Shown: positions 25,659 through 35,070 of the stretch, in pieces
Numbering within the stretch: the stretch's first letter is position 1
Layout: every line of letters starts with the position of its first letter
Origin: Rhodobacter sp. Har01
GTDB lineage: Bacteria; Pseudomonadota; Alphaproteobacteria; Rhodobacterales; Rhodobacteraceae
Reading direction: 5' to 3'
NCBI RefSeq assembly: GCF_020564565.1
Contig: NZ_JAJCTD010000001.1
Span: 930,001 to 994,000, forward strand
DNA: 64,000 bases
Translations under genes and position numbers: made by a program
The notes under the pieces: generated by a model
Seen by the model: only the letters and a program-made list of their open reading frames with translations
What the model was told of the DNA's origin: nothing
The model's database searches: none

Positions 25659-26663
25659 TCACAGGGGGCAGACGGCGGTGGGGCCGGCGTCTTTCGGCGC
25701 AAACGCAAGCGGGTTCTTCAGCGGCAATCCGAAAGCAGCCGCCTCGATCTCGAACACGTCGCCGGGCTGGGTGCGGATACCGTCCGCAAACGACAGCGTG
25801 GCGGTGCCGAACATGTGCAGATGCAGGTCACCCGGCTGACGGAAGAGGCCGTACTTGAAGTGGTGATGCTCAAGGTTGGCAAGGCTGTGCGACATGTTCG
25901 CCTCGCCCGACAGGAATGGCTTCTCCCAGATCACCTGGCCGCCCCGCCGCAGGCGGCTGGTGCCGCGTAGGTCGGCGGGCAGGTCGCCGACCAGAATCTC
26001 AGGTCCGAAGGACGCGGGGCGCAGCTTGGAATGTGCCAGCCACAGGTAATTCACCCGCTCTGTGACATGGTCGGAGAATTCGTTGGCCAGCGCCCAGCCG
26101 ATGCGGAAGGGCGTGCCCTGCGGGCCGATGAGGTAGATGCCGGCAACCTCGGGCTCTTCGCCACCGTCCTCGGCGAAGCCGGGGGCGACCAGCGGGGCGC
26201 CGGGGGCGACGGCGGTGTGCCCGTTGCCCTTGTAGAACCACTCGGGCTGCACCCCCACGGCGCCGGCGTCGGGCTTGCCGCCCTCAAGGCCCATGCGGAA
26301 CATCTTCATGCTGTCGGTCAGGGTTTCGCCGCCCGAGGACGCACTGGCCAGTTTGGCGTGCATGGCATCCCGCGCCGAGGCGCTGCCCAGGTGCGTCAGG
26401 CCGGTCCCGGTCAGGTGCAGATGCGCCGGGTCGGGGTGGCTGACGGGCAGGGTCACGCGGCCCTCGTCCAGCAGGCGGGTCAGGTCCACCGCCTCGCCCA
26501 GGCCGTGCGCGGCGATCACGGCGGCCAGGGGCCTGCCGGCGGCGATGGCCTCCTGCGCCAGCGCGTAGGTCGAGGCCGCGCCCTTGACGATGGCGGCCTC
26601 GCTGCCGTCACGGGCCACCACCGCAAGGCTGCCGTCAGGCCGGATGATCTGCGAAATCAGCAC
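25659..26663 (-). CDS. gguC: GguC / AraD1-family protein (fumarylacetoacetase fold)
   Basis: A 334-residue protein whose C-terminal two thirds belong to the fumarylacetoacetate hydrolase superfamily. It matches GguC, encoded behind the chvE-gguAB sugar transporter in Agrobacterium and relatives (also filed as AraD1 family). Supporting stretches include GLTHLGSASARDAMH and EFSDHVTERVNYLWLAHSKL. Its exact reaction is not settled; processing of the 2-keto-3-deoxy sugar acid formed by the adjacent dehydratase is a reasonable inference. It lies 10 bases after gguB. Confidence 0.82.
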   Translation of the reverse strand: MLISQIIRPDGSLAVVARDGSEAAIVKGAASTYALAQEAIAAGRPLAAVIAAHGLGEAVDLTRLLDEGRVTLPVSHPDPAHLHLTGTGLTHLGSASARDAMHAKLASASSGGETLTDSMKMFRMGLEGGKPDAGAVGVQPEWFYKGNGHTAVAPGAPLVAPGFAEDGGEEPEVAGIYLIGPQGTPFRIGWALANEFSDHVTERVNYLWLAHSKLRPASFGPEILVGDLPADLRGTSRLRRGGQVIWEKPFLSGEANMSHSLANLEHHHFKYGLFRQPGDLHLHMFGTATLSFADGIRTQPGDVFEIEAAAFGLPLKNPLAFAPKDAGPTAVCPL

Positions 26664-26673
26664 CTTGCGGCCC

Positions 26674-27891
26674 TCACTTGTTCTTGTTGTAGACGTCGAA
26701 GATGACCGCCACCAGCAAGACCAGGCCCTTGATCACCTGCTGATAGTCGATCCCGATCCCAAGGATCGACATGCCGTTGTTCATCACCCCCATGATCAGC
26801 GCGCCCACCACGACGCCGATGATCCGGCCCGAACCGCCGGTCATCGAGGCCCCGCCGATGAAGACGGCGGCGATGACGTCCAGCTCAAAACCCGTGCCGG
26901 CCTTGGGCGTGGCACTGTTCAGCCGGGCGGTGACGATCATGCCCGCAAGTGCGGCCAACATGCCCATGTTGGCGAAACACAGGAAGGTCAGCCGGCTGGT
27001 GTTGATGCCCGACAGCCGCGCCGCCTTTTCGTTGCCGCCAAGCGCATAGATGCGGCGGCCGGGCGTGGTGGCCTCGGTGAAGAAGGCGTAGAGCACGGTC
27101 AGCACCGTCAGCACCACCAGCACGTTCGGCAGGCCGCGGAATTGCGCCAGCTTCCAGCCGACGAAGATCAGCGCGGCCGAAACCACCACGTTGCGCGCCC
27201 AGAACAGGCCCATGGGTTCCGGCGTGATGCCGAATTCGGCGTCGCGGGCGCGGGCGCGCAGGCCCAGCCAGACCAGCACCAGCGCGGCCGCCACCACCAC
27301 CAGAACCGCGGTGCCGTTCAGCCGCTCGATCCCCAGAAGCGCCTGGTCCCAGTCGCCCAGCAGGTCGGGGACAAAGCCGTTCGACATGCCCTGAAAGGCT
27401 TTCGGGAACGGCCCGATGTTCTGCCCGCCCAGAAGCCACAGCGTCGAGCCGCGGAACACCAGCATCCCCGCGAGGGTGACGATGAAGGACGGAATACGCC
27501 AGTAGGCCACCCAGTAGCCCTGCGCCGCGCCGATCAGGCCCCCTACCGCCAGCACCGCCGGAATGACCGCCACCACCGGCCAGCCCAGCTTGACCGTCAG
27601 CACCGCCGAGACCGCCCCGGTGAAGGCCGCGACCGAGCCGACGGACAGGTCGATGTGCCCCGAGACGATGACCAGCAGCATCCCCAGCGCCATGATGATG
27701 ACGTAACTGTTCTGCAAAAACAGGTTGGTGATGTTCTGCGCCGACAGGAAATCGACGTCGATCATCGCCCGCACCACGACGGTGAAGAAGAACACGATGG
27801 CAACCAGCGCCACCAGCATCCCGTTTTCGCGCAGGTGCCCGCCCAGATGCGATCCCAGGCCGCGGGGTTTCTCGCCGCTGATCTCTGCCAT
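26674..27891 (-). CDS. gguB: Sugar ABC transporter permease GguB
   Basis: A 405-residue inner-membrane permease of the monosaccharide (CUT2) class, with about ten or more helices. Typical are SGHIDLSVGSVAAFTG and the C-terminal FIGGASMTGGSGRIIG. It forms the channel for sugars delivered by ChvE and driven by GguA. The start at 27891 overlaps the gguA stop (TGATG), so a longer frame to 28167 is rejected. Length matches GguB/XylH-type permeases, which are longer than RbsC. Confidence 0.93.
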   Translation of the reverse strand: MAEISGEKPRGLGSHLGGHLRENGMLVALVAIVFFFTVVVRAMIDVDFLSAQNITNLFLQNSYVIIMALGMLLVIVSGHIDLSVGSVAAFTGAVSAVLTVKLGWPVVAVIPAVLAVGGLIGAAQGYWVAYWRIPSFIVTLAGMLVFRGSTLWLLGGQNIGPFPKAFQGMSNGFVPDLLGDWDQALLGIERLNGTAVLVVVAAALVLVWLGLRARARDAEFGITPEPMGLFWARNVVVSAALIFVGWKLAQFRGLPNVLVVLTVLTVLYAFFTEATTPGRRIYALGGNEKAARLSGINTSRLTFLCFANMGMLAALAGMIVTARLNSATPKAGTGFELDVIAAVFIGGASMTGGSGRIIGVVVGALIMGVMNNGMSILGIGIDYQQVIKGLVLLVAVIFDVYNKNK

Positions 27892-29420
27892 CACGCCGCC
27901 TTCCCTGTCGTCCGCAGGATCATCGCCATGATCCGCTCCTGGCTGGCCTCCTCGCGGCTGAGTTCCCCCACGATCCGACCCTCGTTCATCACGTAGATGC
28001 GGTCGCACATGCCCAGAAGCTCGGGCATCTCGGAACTGATCATGACGACGCCGCGCCCCTGTGCGGCCAGGTCGTTCATGATCGAGTAGATCTCGTACTT
28101 GGCGCCCACGTCGATGCCGCGCGTCGGCTCGTCCAGGATCAGAACCTGCGGATCGGTGTAGAGCCACTTGGCCAGCACCACCTTTTGCTGGTTGCCGCCC
28201 GACAGGTTCACCACCTTCTGCTGCACCCCCGGCGTGCGGATCGCCAGCGCACGGCGGTAGTCTTCCGCGACCCGCGCCTCGCGCCGCTTGTCCAGGATGC
28301 CCTTGACGGCAATGCCGGCCAGGTTCGCCAGGCTGATGTTCTTCAGGATCGGCTCTTCCAGCACCAGACCCAGCGCCTTGCGGTCCTCGGTGACATAGGA
28401 AATCCCCGCCGCAATCGCCTTGGGCACGGTCGAGACGTCCACCTCGCGCCCGCCCATCCGCACCCGGCCCTGATGCCCGCGCCCGTAGCTGCGGCCGAAC
28501 AGGCTCATCGCCAGTTCCGTCCGCCCGGTGCCCATCAGCCCGGCGATGCCGACGATCTCGCCCTTGCGGACGGTGAAGGCCGCGTCGCGGATCATCTGCC
28601 GGTCGGCCTGCTCGGGGTGCCAGACGTTCCAGCCCTCGACCTCCAGCAGCACCTCGCCCACCGCGGGCACCCGCTCGGGGTAGCGGTGCGCCATGTCGCG
28701 GCCCACCATGTCACTGATGATGCGGTCCTCGGAAATCTGCCCCCGGTCGATGGTGGACACTGTGGAGCCGTCGCGCAGTACGGTGATCCGGTCGGCCACC
28801 CGGGAAATCTCGTTCAGCTTGTGGCTGATGATGATCTGCGTCACGCCCTGCGCCTTGAGTTCCAGCATCAGGTCCAGCAGCTTTTGACTGTCGTTCTCCT
28901 GCAAGGCCGCCGTCGGCTCGTCCAGGATCAGCAGACGCACGTCCTTGGCCAGCGCCTTGGCGATCTCGATCAGTTGCTGCTTGCCGACGCCCAGCTTGCC
29001 CACGATGGCGCTGGGGGGTTCGCTCAGACCCACCTTCCGCAACCAGCCCTCGGCGGCCTGATACGCGCGCGGCCAGCTGATCACGCCCCGCCGCGCGACC
29101 TCGTGGCCAAGAAACATGTTCTCGGCGATCGAGAGCAGCGGCACCAGTGCGAGTTCCTGATGGATGATGATGATCCCCCGTTCCTCGCTGTCGCGGATGC
29201 CGCGCAAGGCCAGTGCCTGGCCTTCATAGACGATCTCGCCCTCATAGCTGCCGTGCGGGTAGACCCCGGACAGCACCTTCATCAGCGTCGATTTGCCGGC
29301 ACCGTTCTCGCCGCAGATCGCGTGGATCTCGCCTGTCTCGACCGTCAGGTTCACCTGGTCCAGCGCGCGCACGCCGGGAAAGGACTTGCCGATCCCGCGC
29401 ATCTCCAGAAGCGTCGCCAT
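27891..29420 (-). CDS. gguA: Sugar ABC transporter ATP-binding protein GguA
   Basis: A 509-residue double ATPase of the CUT2 class powering uptake of arabinose, galactose or xylose. The first domain has Walker [10 protein letters not shown], the variant signature [13 protein letters not shown] and Walker [10 protein letters not shown]. The second has a degenerate Walker A (GLMGTGRTE) but a good signature LSGGNQQKV and LILDEPTRG, as usual for this class. Two ATGs stand in tandem; the second (29420) has better spacing from GGAGG. gguB overlaps its stop. Confidence 0.93.
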   Translation of the reverse strand: MATLLEMRGIGKSFPGVRALDQVNLTVETGEIHAICGENGAGKSTLMKVLSGVYPHGSYEGEIVYEGQALALRGIRDSEERGIIIIHQELALVPLLSIAENMFLGHEVARRGVISWPRAYQAAEGWLRKVGLSEPPSAIVGKLGVGKQQLIEIAKALAKDVRLLILDEPTAALQENDSQKLLDLMLELKAQGVTQIIISHKLNEISRVADRITVLRDGSTVSTIDRGQISEDRIISDMVGRDMAHRYPERVPAVGEVLLEVEGWNVWHPEQADRQMIRDAAFTVRKGEIVGIAGLMGTGRTELAMSLFGRSYGRGHQGRVRMGGREVDVSTVPKAIAAGISYVTEDRKALGLVLEEPILKNISLANLAGIAVKGILDKRREARVAEDYRRALAIRTPGVQQKVVNLSGGNQQKVVLAKWLYTDPQVLILDEPTRGIDVGAKYEIYSIMNDLAAQGRGVVMISSEMPELLGMCDRIYVMNEGRIVGELSREEASQERIMAMILRTTGKAA

Positions 29421-29488
29421 CATCCCTCCCCCGGATGAACGGGCCCGCCCCCAACGGGAGCAAGGCGCGGGCCCGTCTGCCGTTCAGC

Positions 29489-30562
29489 CTACTTCAGCTG
29501 GTCGGCGGTGTAGTAGCCGGATTCGACCAGAACCTTCTCGATGTCGCCCACCCCCAGCGCCATCGGCTCCAGCAGGTAGGACGGCACGACCTTGACGCCG
29601 TTGTCGTAGGTGGTGGTGTCGTTGATCTCGGGTTCGCCACCCTGCAGGATGGCATCGACCATCTTGACGGTCACGCCGGCCAGCGCGCGGGTGTCTTTGA
29701 AGACCGTCGAATACTGCTCGCCCGCCATCATCGACTTGACCGAGGGGATCTCGGCGTCCTGTCCGGTGACGCAGGGCATCGCCAGATCGCCCGAACCGTA
29801 GCCGACGCCCTTGACCGACGAGAGAATGCCAATCGACAGCCCGTCATAGGGGCTGAGGGCGCCGTGCAGCGCCTTGTCGCCGTAGTTGGCGCTGAGAAGG
29901 TTGTCCATCCGCGACTGCGCCACCGCGCCGTCCCAGCGCAGGGTGCCGACCACGTCCATCCCCATCTGCCCCGAGGGCACGGCGATGTCGCCCGCGTCGA
30001 TCATCGGCTGCAACACCGACATGGCGCCGTTGTAGAAGAAGAAGGCGTTGTTGTCGTCGGGGCTGCCGCCGAACAGCTCGATGTTCTTCGGCTTGGCGTC
30101 GCCGAAACGCTCGTTCAGGCACTGCACCAGGCTTTCGGCCTGCAGCACGCCGACCTTGAAGTTGTCGAAGGTGGCATAGTAGTCCACCGCGCCGCTTTCG
30201 CGGATCAGCCGGTCATAGGCGATGACCTTGATCCCCGCGGCCTGGGCGTTTTCCAGCGCGTTCGACAGCGTGGTGCCGTCGATGGCCGCGATCACCAGCA
30301 CGTTGACGCCCTTGGTGATCATGTTCTCGATCTGCGCCAGCTGGTTGGGGATGTCGTCCTCGGCATATTGCAGGTCGGTGGCATAGCCGGCCTCGGTGAA
30401 CTGCTTCACCATGGATTCGCCGTCGGAAATCCAGCGCGACGAGGATTTCGTCGGCATGGCGATGCCGATGGTGCCCTTGTCTTGTGCCGCAACAAAGCCC
30501 GGCGCGGCGATCATCGAGGCAGCCGTGGCCAGCGCCAGAACGGCGCGTCTTGAAAGGTGCAT
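29489..30562 (-). CDS. chvE: Sugar-binding periplasmic protein ChvE
   Basis: A 357-residue periplasmic binding protein with an N-terminal signal peptide (cleavage near VAAQ, residue 26). [20 protein letters not shown] and [16 protein letters not shown] match the ChvE/GguP-type multiple-monosaccharide receptor, which delivers arabinose, galactose and related sugars to GguAB. In Agrobacterium ChvE also feeds sugar signals to a sensor kinase; no such partner is visible here. The start at 30562 follows GGGAGG. It is the first gene of the operon and divergent from the LysR gene. Confidence 0.93.
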   Translation of the reverse strand: MHLSRRAVLALATAASMIAAPGFVAAQDKGTIGIAMPTKSSSRWISDGESMVKQFTEAGYATDLQYAEDDIPNQLAQIENMITKGVNVLVIAAIDGTTLSNALENAQAAGIKVIAYDRLIRESGAVDYYATFDNFKVGVLQAESLVQCLNERFGDAKPKNIELFGGSPDDNNAFFFYNGAMSVLQPMIDAGDIAVPSGQMGMDVVGTLRWDGAVAQSRMDNLLSANYGDKALHGALSPYDGLSIGILSSVKGVGYGSGDLAMPCVTGQDAEIPSVKSMMAGEQYSTVFKDTRALAGVTVKMVDAILQGGEPEINDTTTYDNGVKVVPSYLLEPMALGVGDIEKVLVESGYYTADQLK

Positions 30563-30717
30563 GGTCGTCCTCCCATGGCCGCCCCTGTGGCGGCGCTTTT
30601 CCGGCCCTCTTGCGCCCGCACCTCCTCTGATGCAGCCCGAAGCCGTGCGCGGGACGTTGCCTTGCGGGGTCATATCCGTCAAATCATGTCTTCAAAGGGT
30701 TTCATACCGGAATTGCC
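30563..30717. promoter_or_regulatory. Divergent chvE / LysR-gene promoter region
   Basis: A 155-base gap between chvE (minus) and the LysR gene (plus), the place where GbpR-type regulators bind in Agrobacterium. The segment TTTCATACCGGAATTG (30699-30714) contains TTC-N6-GAA, and TCATATCCG (30670-30678) repeats its core. These are candidate LysR contacts only; no confident -35/-10 pair can be named. Confidence 0.4.
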
Positions 30718-31701
30718 ATGCCAACCAGCCGCCCCGACCCGCTGCAAGCCCGCGGCCTGAAGCTGTCGCACCTGCGGCTGATGGCGGCGCTGGTGGAGAC
30801 CGGCCAGATCGGCCTGGCCGCCGAGGCGCTGGGCATTGCCCAGCCCGCCGCCTCGCGCCTGTTGGCCGAGGTGGAACGGATCGTCGGCCAGCCAGTGCAT
30901 GAACGCACCGGCCGCGGCATGACCCTGACCGCCCTGGGCGAGGCGCTTGCCCGCCGCGCCCAGCGGGTGCAGATGGAGTTGCGCGATGCCGCCCGCGACC
31001 TGGCCGAGATCGGCGCCGGCACCACCGGCCACGTCCGCATCGGCGCCGTCACCGGCCCGGCGCTGGACCGCGTGCTGCCTTCCCTGCGCGCCGCCCGCCT
31101 GACCCTGCCGCAGATCACCGCCGAGGTCGTGGTGGCGCCGTCCGATCTGCTGTGCCAGCAACTCCTGTCCGGGCGGCTGGACTTTGCCCTTGCCCGCCGG
31201 TCCGAAGGCCCCGACCGCGACCTGCTGGACGACCACCGCCTGACCGGCGAGCCCGTGGCGCTGATCGCCCGGCGCGCCCACCCGCTGGACCGCCCCGGCC
31301 CGATCGCGCCGCTCGATCTGATGGCGCATGACTGGGTGATGCCGGGGCGCGACGTGATCCTGACCCGGACCGTGCTGGCCCGGCTGGCCGCCCTTGGCCT
31401 GCCGGAACCGCCGCAGCGGCTGTCGACCTCGTCCTTCCTGCTGACGCTGGCGATGTTGCAGCAATCGAATGCCATCGCCCCCATCGCCGATGCCGTGGTG
31501 CAGGCCTTCACCCGGGCGCCCGACGCGCCCTATGTCCGCCTGCCGGTCGACCTGGGCATCGTGGTCGAGCCCTTCGGCCTGCTGACCCGCGCCGGCCGCG
31601 CCCTGCCTCCGGCCGCCGCCCGGCTGGCGCAGATGATGATCGACCCTTCGCCGACGCCCGCGCTGCCCTCTGGCGCGACCGACCCGGCTGTGATCATCTG
31701 A
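30718..31701 (+). CDS. gbpR: LysR-type regulator, GbpR-like
   Basis: A 327-residue LysR-family regulator with an N-terminal helix-turn-helix (LGIAQPAASRLLAEVERIVG) and a C-terminal effector domain. It is divergent from chvE-gguABC, exactly as gbpR (galactose-binding-protein regulator) is from chvE in Agrobacterium, and the HTH resembles the GbpR/LysR subgroup that begins LKLSHLRLMAALVE. It probably controls the sugar operon and its own transcription in response to pentoses or galactose. The name rests on synteny as much as on sequence. Confidence 0.8.
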   Translation: MPTSRPDPLQARGLKLSHLRLMAALVETGQIGLAAEALGIAQPAASRLLAEVERIVGQPVHERTGRGMTLTALGEALARRAQRVQMELRDAARDLAEIGAGTTGHVRIGAVTGPALDRVLPSLRAARLTLPQITAEVVVAPSDLLCQQLLSGRLDFALARRSEGPDRDLLDDHRLTGEPVALIARRAHPLDRPGPIAPLDLMAHDWVMPGRDVILTRTVLARLAALGLPEPPQRLSTSSFLLTLAMLQQSNAIAPIADAVVQAFTRAPDAPYVRLPVDLGIVVEPFGLLTRAGRALPPAAARLAQMMIDPSPTPALPSGATDPAVII

Positions 31702-31728
31702 GCCGACGCCGCAACGGCCCCCGGACCC

Positions 31729-32763
31729 ATGCCCGACACCCAGACCCAGGATGCGCTCGGCGCGCTGCTCTCCCTGCCGCCACCCGTGCTGGCGCCCGAG
31801 GCGCTGGCGGCCGCTTTGGCCGCGCATTGGGGCCTTGCGGGGCGTCTGTCGCCATTGACCTCGGAACGCGACCTGAACCACCGGCTTTCTTCGGCACAGG
31901 GCCGCTTCATGCTCAAGCTGGCGAACCCGGCCGAGCCCCTGGCGATGACCGAGTTCCAGACCCGCGCGCTGCAACACGTCGCCGCCCGCGACCCCGACCT
32001 GCCGGTGCCGCGGCTGGTGCCCACCCGCCTTGGTGCGCCCTGGGTCGACCTGCCGCAGGGCCGCCTGCGCCTGCTGACCTGGCTGGACGGCACGCCGCTT
32101 GCCGCTGCGCCGCGAACCGACGCCCAGCGCCGTGCGGTGGGCGAGGCACTGGCCCGCCTGACCGCCGCGCTGGCCGATTTCGCTCACCCCGCCGACGACC
32201 ATGTGATCCTGTGGGACATCAAGCAGGTGCCGCGTCTGGCACCGCTTCTGCCCGCCCTTGCCGATCCGGGCCTTCGCGCCCGGGCGGACTCCTTCGTGGC
32301 CGATTTCGAGGGCCGCCTCTCGCCGGTGCTGGCCCGCCTGCCCGCACAGGTCTGCCACGCCGATTTCAACCCGCACAACCTGCTGGTGGCGCCCGACGAC
32401 CCCGACCGGGTGACCGGCATCCTCGACTTCGGCGACATGGTCCGCACGCCGCGCATCTGCGACCTGGCCACCGCCGCGTCCTACCAGATCGACCCCGACC
32501 GCCCGCTGGACAGCCTTGCAGCCTTTCTGTCCGGCTACACCGCCCGCCTGCCGCTGGACCGCACCGAACTGGCGCTGCTCTATGACCTGATCACCGCGCG
32601 GATGGTCACCACCCTGACCATCGCCGGCTGGCGCGCCGCCCGCTACCCCGAGAACGCCGCCTACATCCTGCGCAACGCGCCCTCGGCCCGCGCCGGGCTG
32701 GCCGCCTTTGCCGAAATCGGCCGCGACGCCGCCACCCTCGCCTTCGCCGCCGCAACGGAGTAA
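31729..32763 (+). CDS. APH-fold kinase, hydroxylysine kinase-like
   Basis: A 344-residue aminoglycoside-phosphotransferase-fold kinase. The catalytic loop is CHADFNPHNLL (His210, Asp212, Asn217) and the metal site is GILDFGDM. The paired gene five bases downstream, a class III PLP enzyme of the AGXT2L type, matches the pairing of hydroxylysine kinase with phospholyase. It probably phosphorylates 5-hydroxylysine or a similar amino alcohol. A homoserine kinase-like role is the alternative. Confidence 0.72.
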   Translation: MPDTQTQDALGALLSLPPPVLAPEALAAALAAHWGLAGRLSPLTSERDLNHRLSSAQGRFMLKLANPAEPLAMTEFQTRALQHVAARDPDLPVPRLVPTRLGAPWVDLPQGRLRLLTWLDGTPLAAAPRTDAQRRAVGEALARLTAALADFAHPADDHVILWDIKQVPRLAPLLPALADPGLRARADSFVADFEGRLSPVLARLPAQVCHADFNPHNLLVAPDDPDRVTGILDFGDMVRTPRICDLATAASYQIDPDRPLDSLAAFLSGYTARLPLDRTELALLYDLITARMVTTLTIAGWRAARYPENAAYILRNAPSARAGLAAFAEIGRDAATLAFAAATE

Positions 32764-32768
32764 GCCCC

Positions 32769-34091
32769 ATGCCCCCCTCGCCCCGCATCGGCTCGATGGT
32801 CAACGCCTATACCCCCGGCCAGGGCCACCTTTCGCCGCAGGATCAGGCGCTGGTCGCCCGCCGCACCCAAGCCCTCGGCCCGGCCTATCGGTTGTTCTAC
32901 GAAACTCCGGTGCATCTGGTGCGCGGCCAGGGCGTCTGGCTCTATGATGCCCAGGGCAACCCCTGGCTGGATTGTTACAACAACGTCGCCTGTGTGGGCC
33001 ACTGCCACCCCCGCGTGGTCGAGGCTTTGGCCCGGCAAGCCTCGACCCTGGCCACCCACACCCGCTATCTGCACGATGGCATTCTGGATTATGCCGAAAA
33101 GCTGCTGGCCACCTTCCCCGCTGAGCTGGCCCACGTCATGTTCACCTGCACCGGGTCCGAGGCGAACGATCTGGCCTACCGCATCGCCCGCGCCGCCACC
33201 GGCGGGACCGGCGTGATCGTCACCGACAACGCCTATCACGGCGTGACACTGGCCACCGCGCAGATGTCGATGTCGATCGGCCCCGCCGTGGCGCCCGGCC
33301 CCGAGGTCTTTGCCATCCCCGCGCCCACACCCGCCAACTACCCTGCCGGCATCGCCGAAGGCTTCGCCGCCGCCGTGCGCGGGGCCTGTGCCGCGATGCG
33401 GGAAAAGGGCCTCCGACCAGCGATGCTGATCGTCGACACCGTATTCTCCTCCGACGGCCTCTGGCTGGACCCGCCCGGCTTCCTGGCCCTGTCCGCCGCC
33501 ACCATCCGCGCCGAAGGCGGGCTGTTCCTGGCCGACGAGGTGCAGCCCGGCTTTGCCCGCACCGGCGGGTCGATGTGGGGCTTCCAGCGCCATGGCGTGG
33601 TGCCCGACATGGTCTCTCTGGGCAAGCCGATGGGCAACGGCTACCCGGTCGCTGGCCTGGTCCTGCGCCCCGAGGTGATCACCGAATTCGGCGCAAAGGC
33701 GCGCTACTTCAACACCTTCGGCGGCAATGCCGTGGCCGCCGCCGTGGCGATGGAGGTGCTGCGGGTGATCGAGGACGAAGGCCTGATGCACCACGCGGCC
33801 GTCACCGGCGCGGCCTTCGCCGAAGGCCTGCGCAAGTTGGCCGCGCGCCATCCCGAAACCTTGGGCGAAGTGCGCGGCGCGGGTCTGTTCCTGGCCGTCG
33901 AGATCCTGGAAGGCGGCGCGCCCTCGGCCGCCACCGCGGGCCGCATCGTCAACGGCCTGCGCGACCGCCGCGTGCTGATCTCGGCCACCGGGCCCGAGGG
34001 CCATATCCTGAAACTGCGCCCGCCGCTGCCGTTCTCGACCGCCAACGTCGATCAGTTCCTGTCGGCTCTGGCGGAGGTGCTAGCGGCCTGA
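32769..34091 (+). CDS. Class III PLP enzyme, phospholyase (AGXT2L)-like
   Basis: A 440-residue PLP-dependent fold-I enzyme of class III. It has VACVGHCHPRVVEALARQ, the cofactor motif CTGSEANDLAYRIAR, LADEVQPGFARTG with the metal-like Asp, and Lys286 in SLGKPMGNGYP. Order and sequence style are those of AGXT2-like enzymes that eliminate phosphate from O-phosphoethanolamine or 5-phosphohydroxylysine. The kinase gene just upstream would supply the phosphorylated substrate. An ordinary omega-aminotransferase reaction cannot be excluded. Confidence 0.75.
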   Translation: MPPSPRIGSMVNAYTPGQGHLSPQDQALVARRTQALGPAYRLFYETPVHLVRGQGVWLYDAQGNPWLDCYNNVACVGHCHPRVVEALARQASTLATHTRYLHDGILDYAEKLLATFPAELAHVMFTCTGSEANDLAYRIARAATGGTGVIVTDNAYHGVTLATAQMSMSIGPAVAPGPEVFAIPAPTPANYPAGIAEGFAAAVRGACAAMREKGLRPAMLIVDTVFSSDGLWLDPPGFLALSAATIRAEGGLFLADEVQPGFARTGGSMWGFQRHGVVPDMVSLGKPMGNGYPVAGLVLRPEVITEFGAKARYFNTFGGNAVAAAVAMEVLRVIEDEGLMHHAAVTGAAFAEGLRKLAARHPETLGEVRGAGLFLAVEILEGGAPSAATAGRIVNGLRDRRVLISATGPEGHILKLRPPLPFSTANVDQFLSALAEVLAA

Positions 34092-34129
34092 TCCCTCGGC
34101 CCGGTCGTCGCCAGCGGGGGCCAGCCCCC

Positions 34130-34359
34130 GCACCCCCGGGATATTTGAGGACAGATGAAAGGGCAAACGCTGTGCCGGTTTCATCTGTCCTTCAAATATC
34201 CCCGCCGGAGGCATCTGCGGTCGATGCCGGGTGCCCGGCCGGAGGAAAGGCGTCGCGTCCAAGCAGGGCGGCCGAGCCGGTTGGCGCGCCTGCGCGCCAG
34301 AGGCGAGAGACAAGGCGTGCGGCCGCGCTTGCGGCCGCTCTGCTGGATCACCCCGGTCG
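34130..34359 (-). repeat. Dispersed intergenic element, copy B
   Basis: About 230 bases; its reverse complement aligns over its length with copy A (15705-15915), sharing GAGCGGCCGCAAGCGCGGCC, GTCTCGCCTCTG, AACCGGCTCGGCCGCCC and GATGCCTCCGGCGGGG. The terminal hairpin pairs 34138-34160 with 34179-34202. Compared with copy A, both arms have changed together, for example GTATTT/AAATAC against ATATTT/AAATAT. It too lies between convergent genes (class III enzyme and phoB). Confidence 0.8.
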
Positions 34360-34363
34360 GGGT

Positions 34364-35056
34364 TCAGCCCAGCGCGTAGCCGGCGCCGCGCACCGTGCGC
34401 ACCGGGTCTTGCCCGCCGTGCTGCATCAGCGACTTGCGCAAGCGCCCGACATGCACGTCCACCGTCCGCGTGTCGACATAGATGTCGCGGCCCCAGACCC
34501 GGTCAAGCAATTGCTCGCGGCTCCAGACCCGGCCGGGCTTTTCCATCAGCGTGGACAACAGCCGGAACTCGGTCGGCCCCAGCTTCAGCGCCTGCGCGCC
34601 GCGCATCACCCGGTGCGTTTCCGGGTCCAGCCGGATGTCCTCGAACTCGAGCACCACCCCGACGGTCGAGGGCCGCACCCGGCGCAGTTGCGCCCTGGTC
34701 CGCGCCATCAGCTCCAGCACCGAATAGGGCTTGATCACATAGTCGTCGGCGCCGGTTTCCAGGCCGCGGATGCGGTCCACTTCCTCGGCCCGGGCCGACA
34801 GCATGATGATCGGAATGCTGCGCGTCTCGGGCCGCATCTTCAGCCGGCGGCAGACCTCGATGCCCGACAGCTTCGGCATCATCCAGTCCAGGATGATGAC
34901 GTCCGGCGCCTCTTCCTCGACCAGCAGCAGCGCGTCCTCGCCATTGTCGGCCGAAGTCACCCGGAAACCTTCCGCGTCCAGATTGTAGGACAGGACTTCG
35001 CGCTGTGCCGGCTCGTCCTCGACCAGAAGCACCGTGGGCCGCTTGTCCTGCGCCAT
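34364..35056 (-). CDS. phoB: Phosphate regulon response regulator PhoB
   Basis: A 230-residue OmpR-class response regulator. The receiver domain has the acidic pocket VEDE, phosphoacceptor Asp57 in IILDWMMPK and the switch Lys in VIKPYS. A C-terminal winged helix follows (GRDIYVDTRTVDVHVGRLRK). The PhoB identity comes from the recognition helix and from position behind pstB-phoU. It activates phosphate-starvation genes, probably including the Pho box at 36637. The partner kinase gene phoR is not in view. Confidence 0.93.
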   Translation of the reverse strand: MAQDKRPTVLLVEDEPAQREVLSYNLDAEGFRVTSADNGEDALLLVEEEAPDVIILDWMMPKLSGIEVCRRLKMRPETRSIPIIMLSARAEEVDRIRGLETGADDYVIKPYSVLELMARTRAQLRRVRPSTVGVVLEFEDIRLDPETHRVMRGAQALKLGPTEFRLLSTLMEKPGRVWSREQLLDRVWGRDIYVDTRTVDVHVGRLRKSLMQHGGQDPVRTVRGAGYALG

Positions 35057-35070
35057 GGCTCCGTCTCCCT

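Noticed and set aside
26674..28167. Longer start for gguB inside gguA
   Set aside because: The added segment is out-of-frame gguA sequence; the ATG at 27891 overlaps the gguA stop and gives the usual permease N-terminus.
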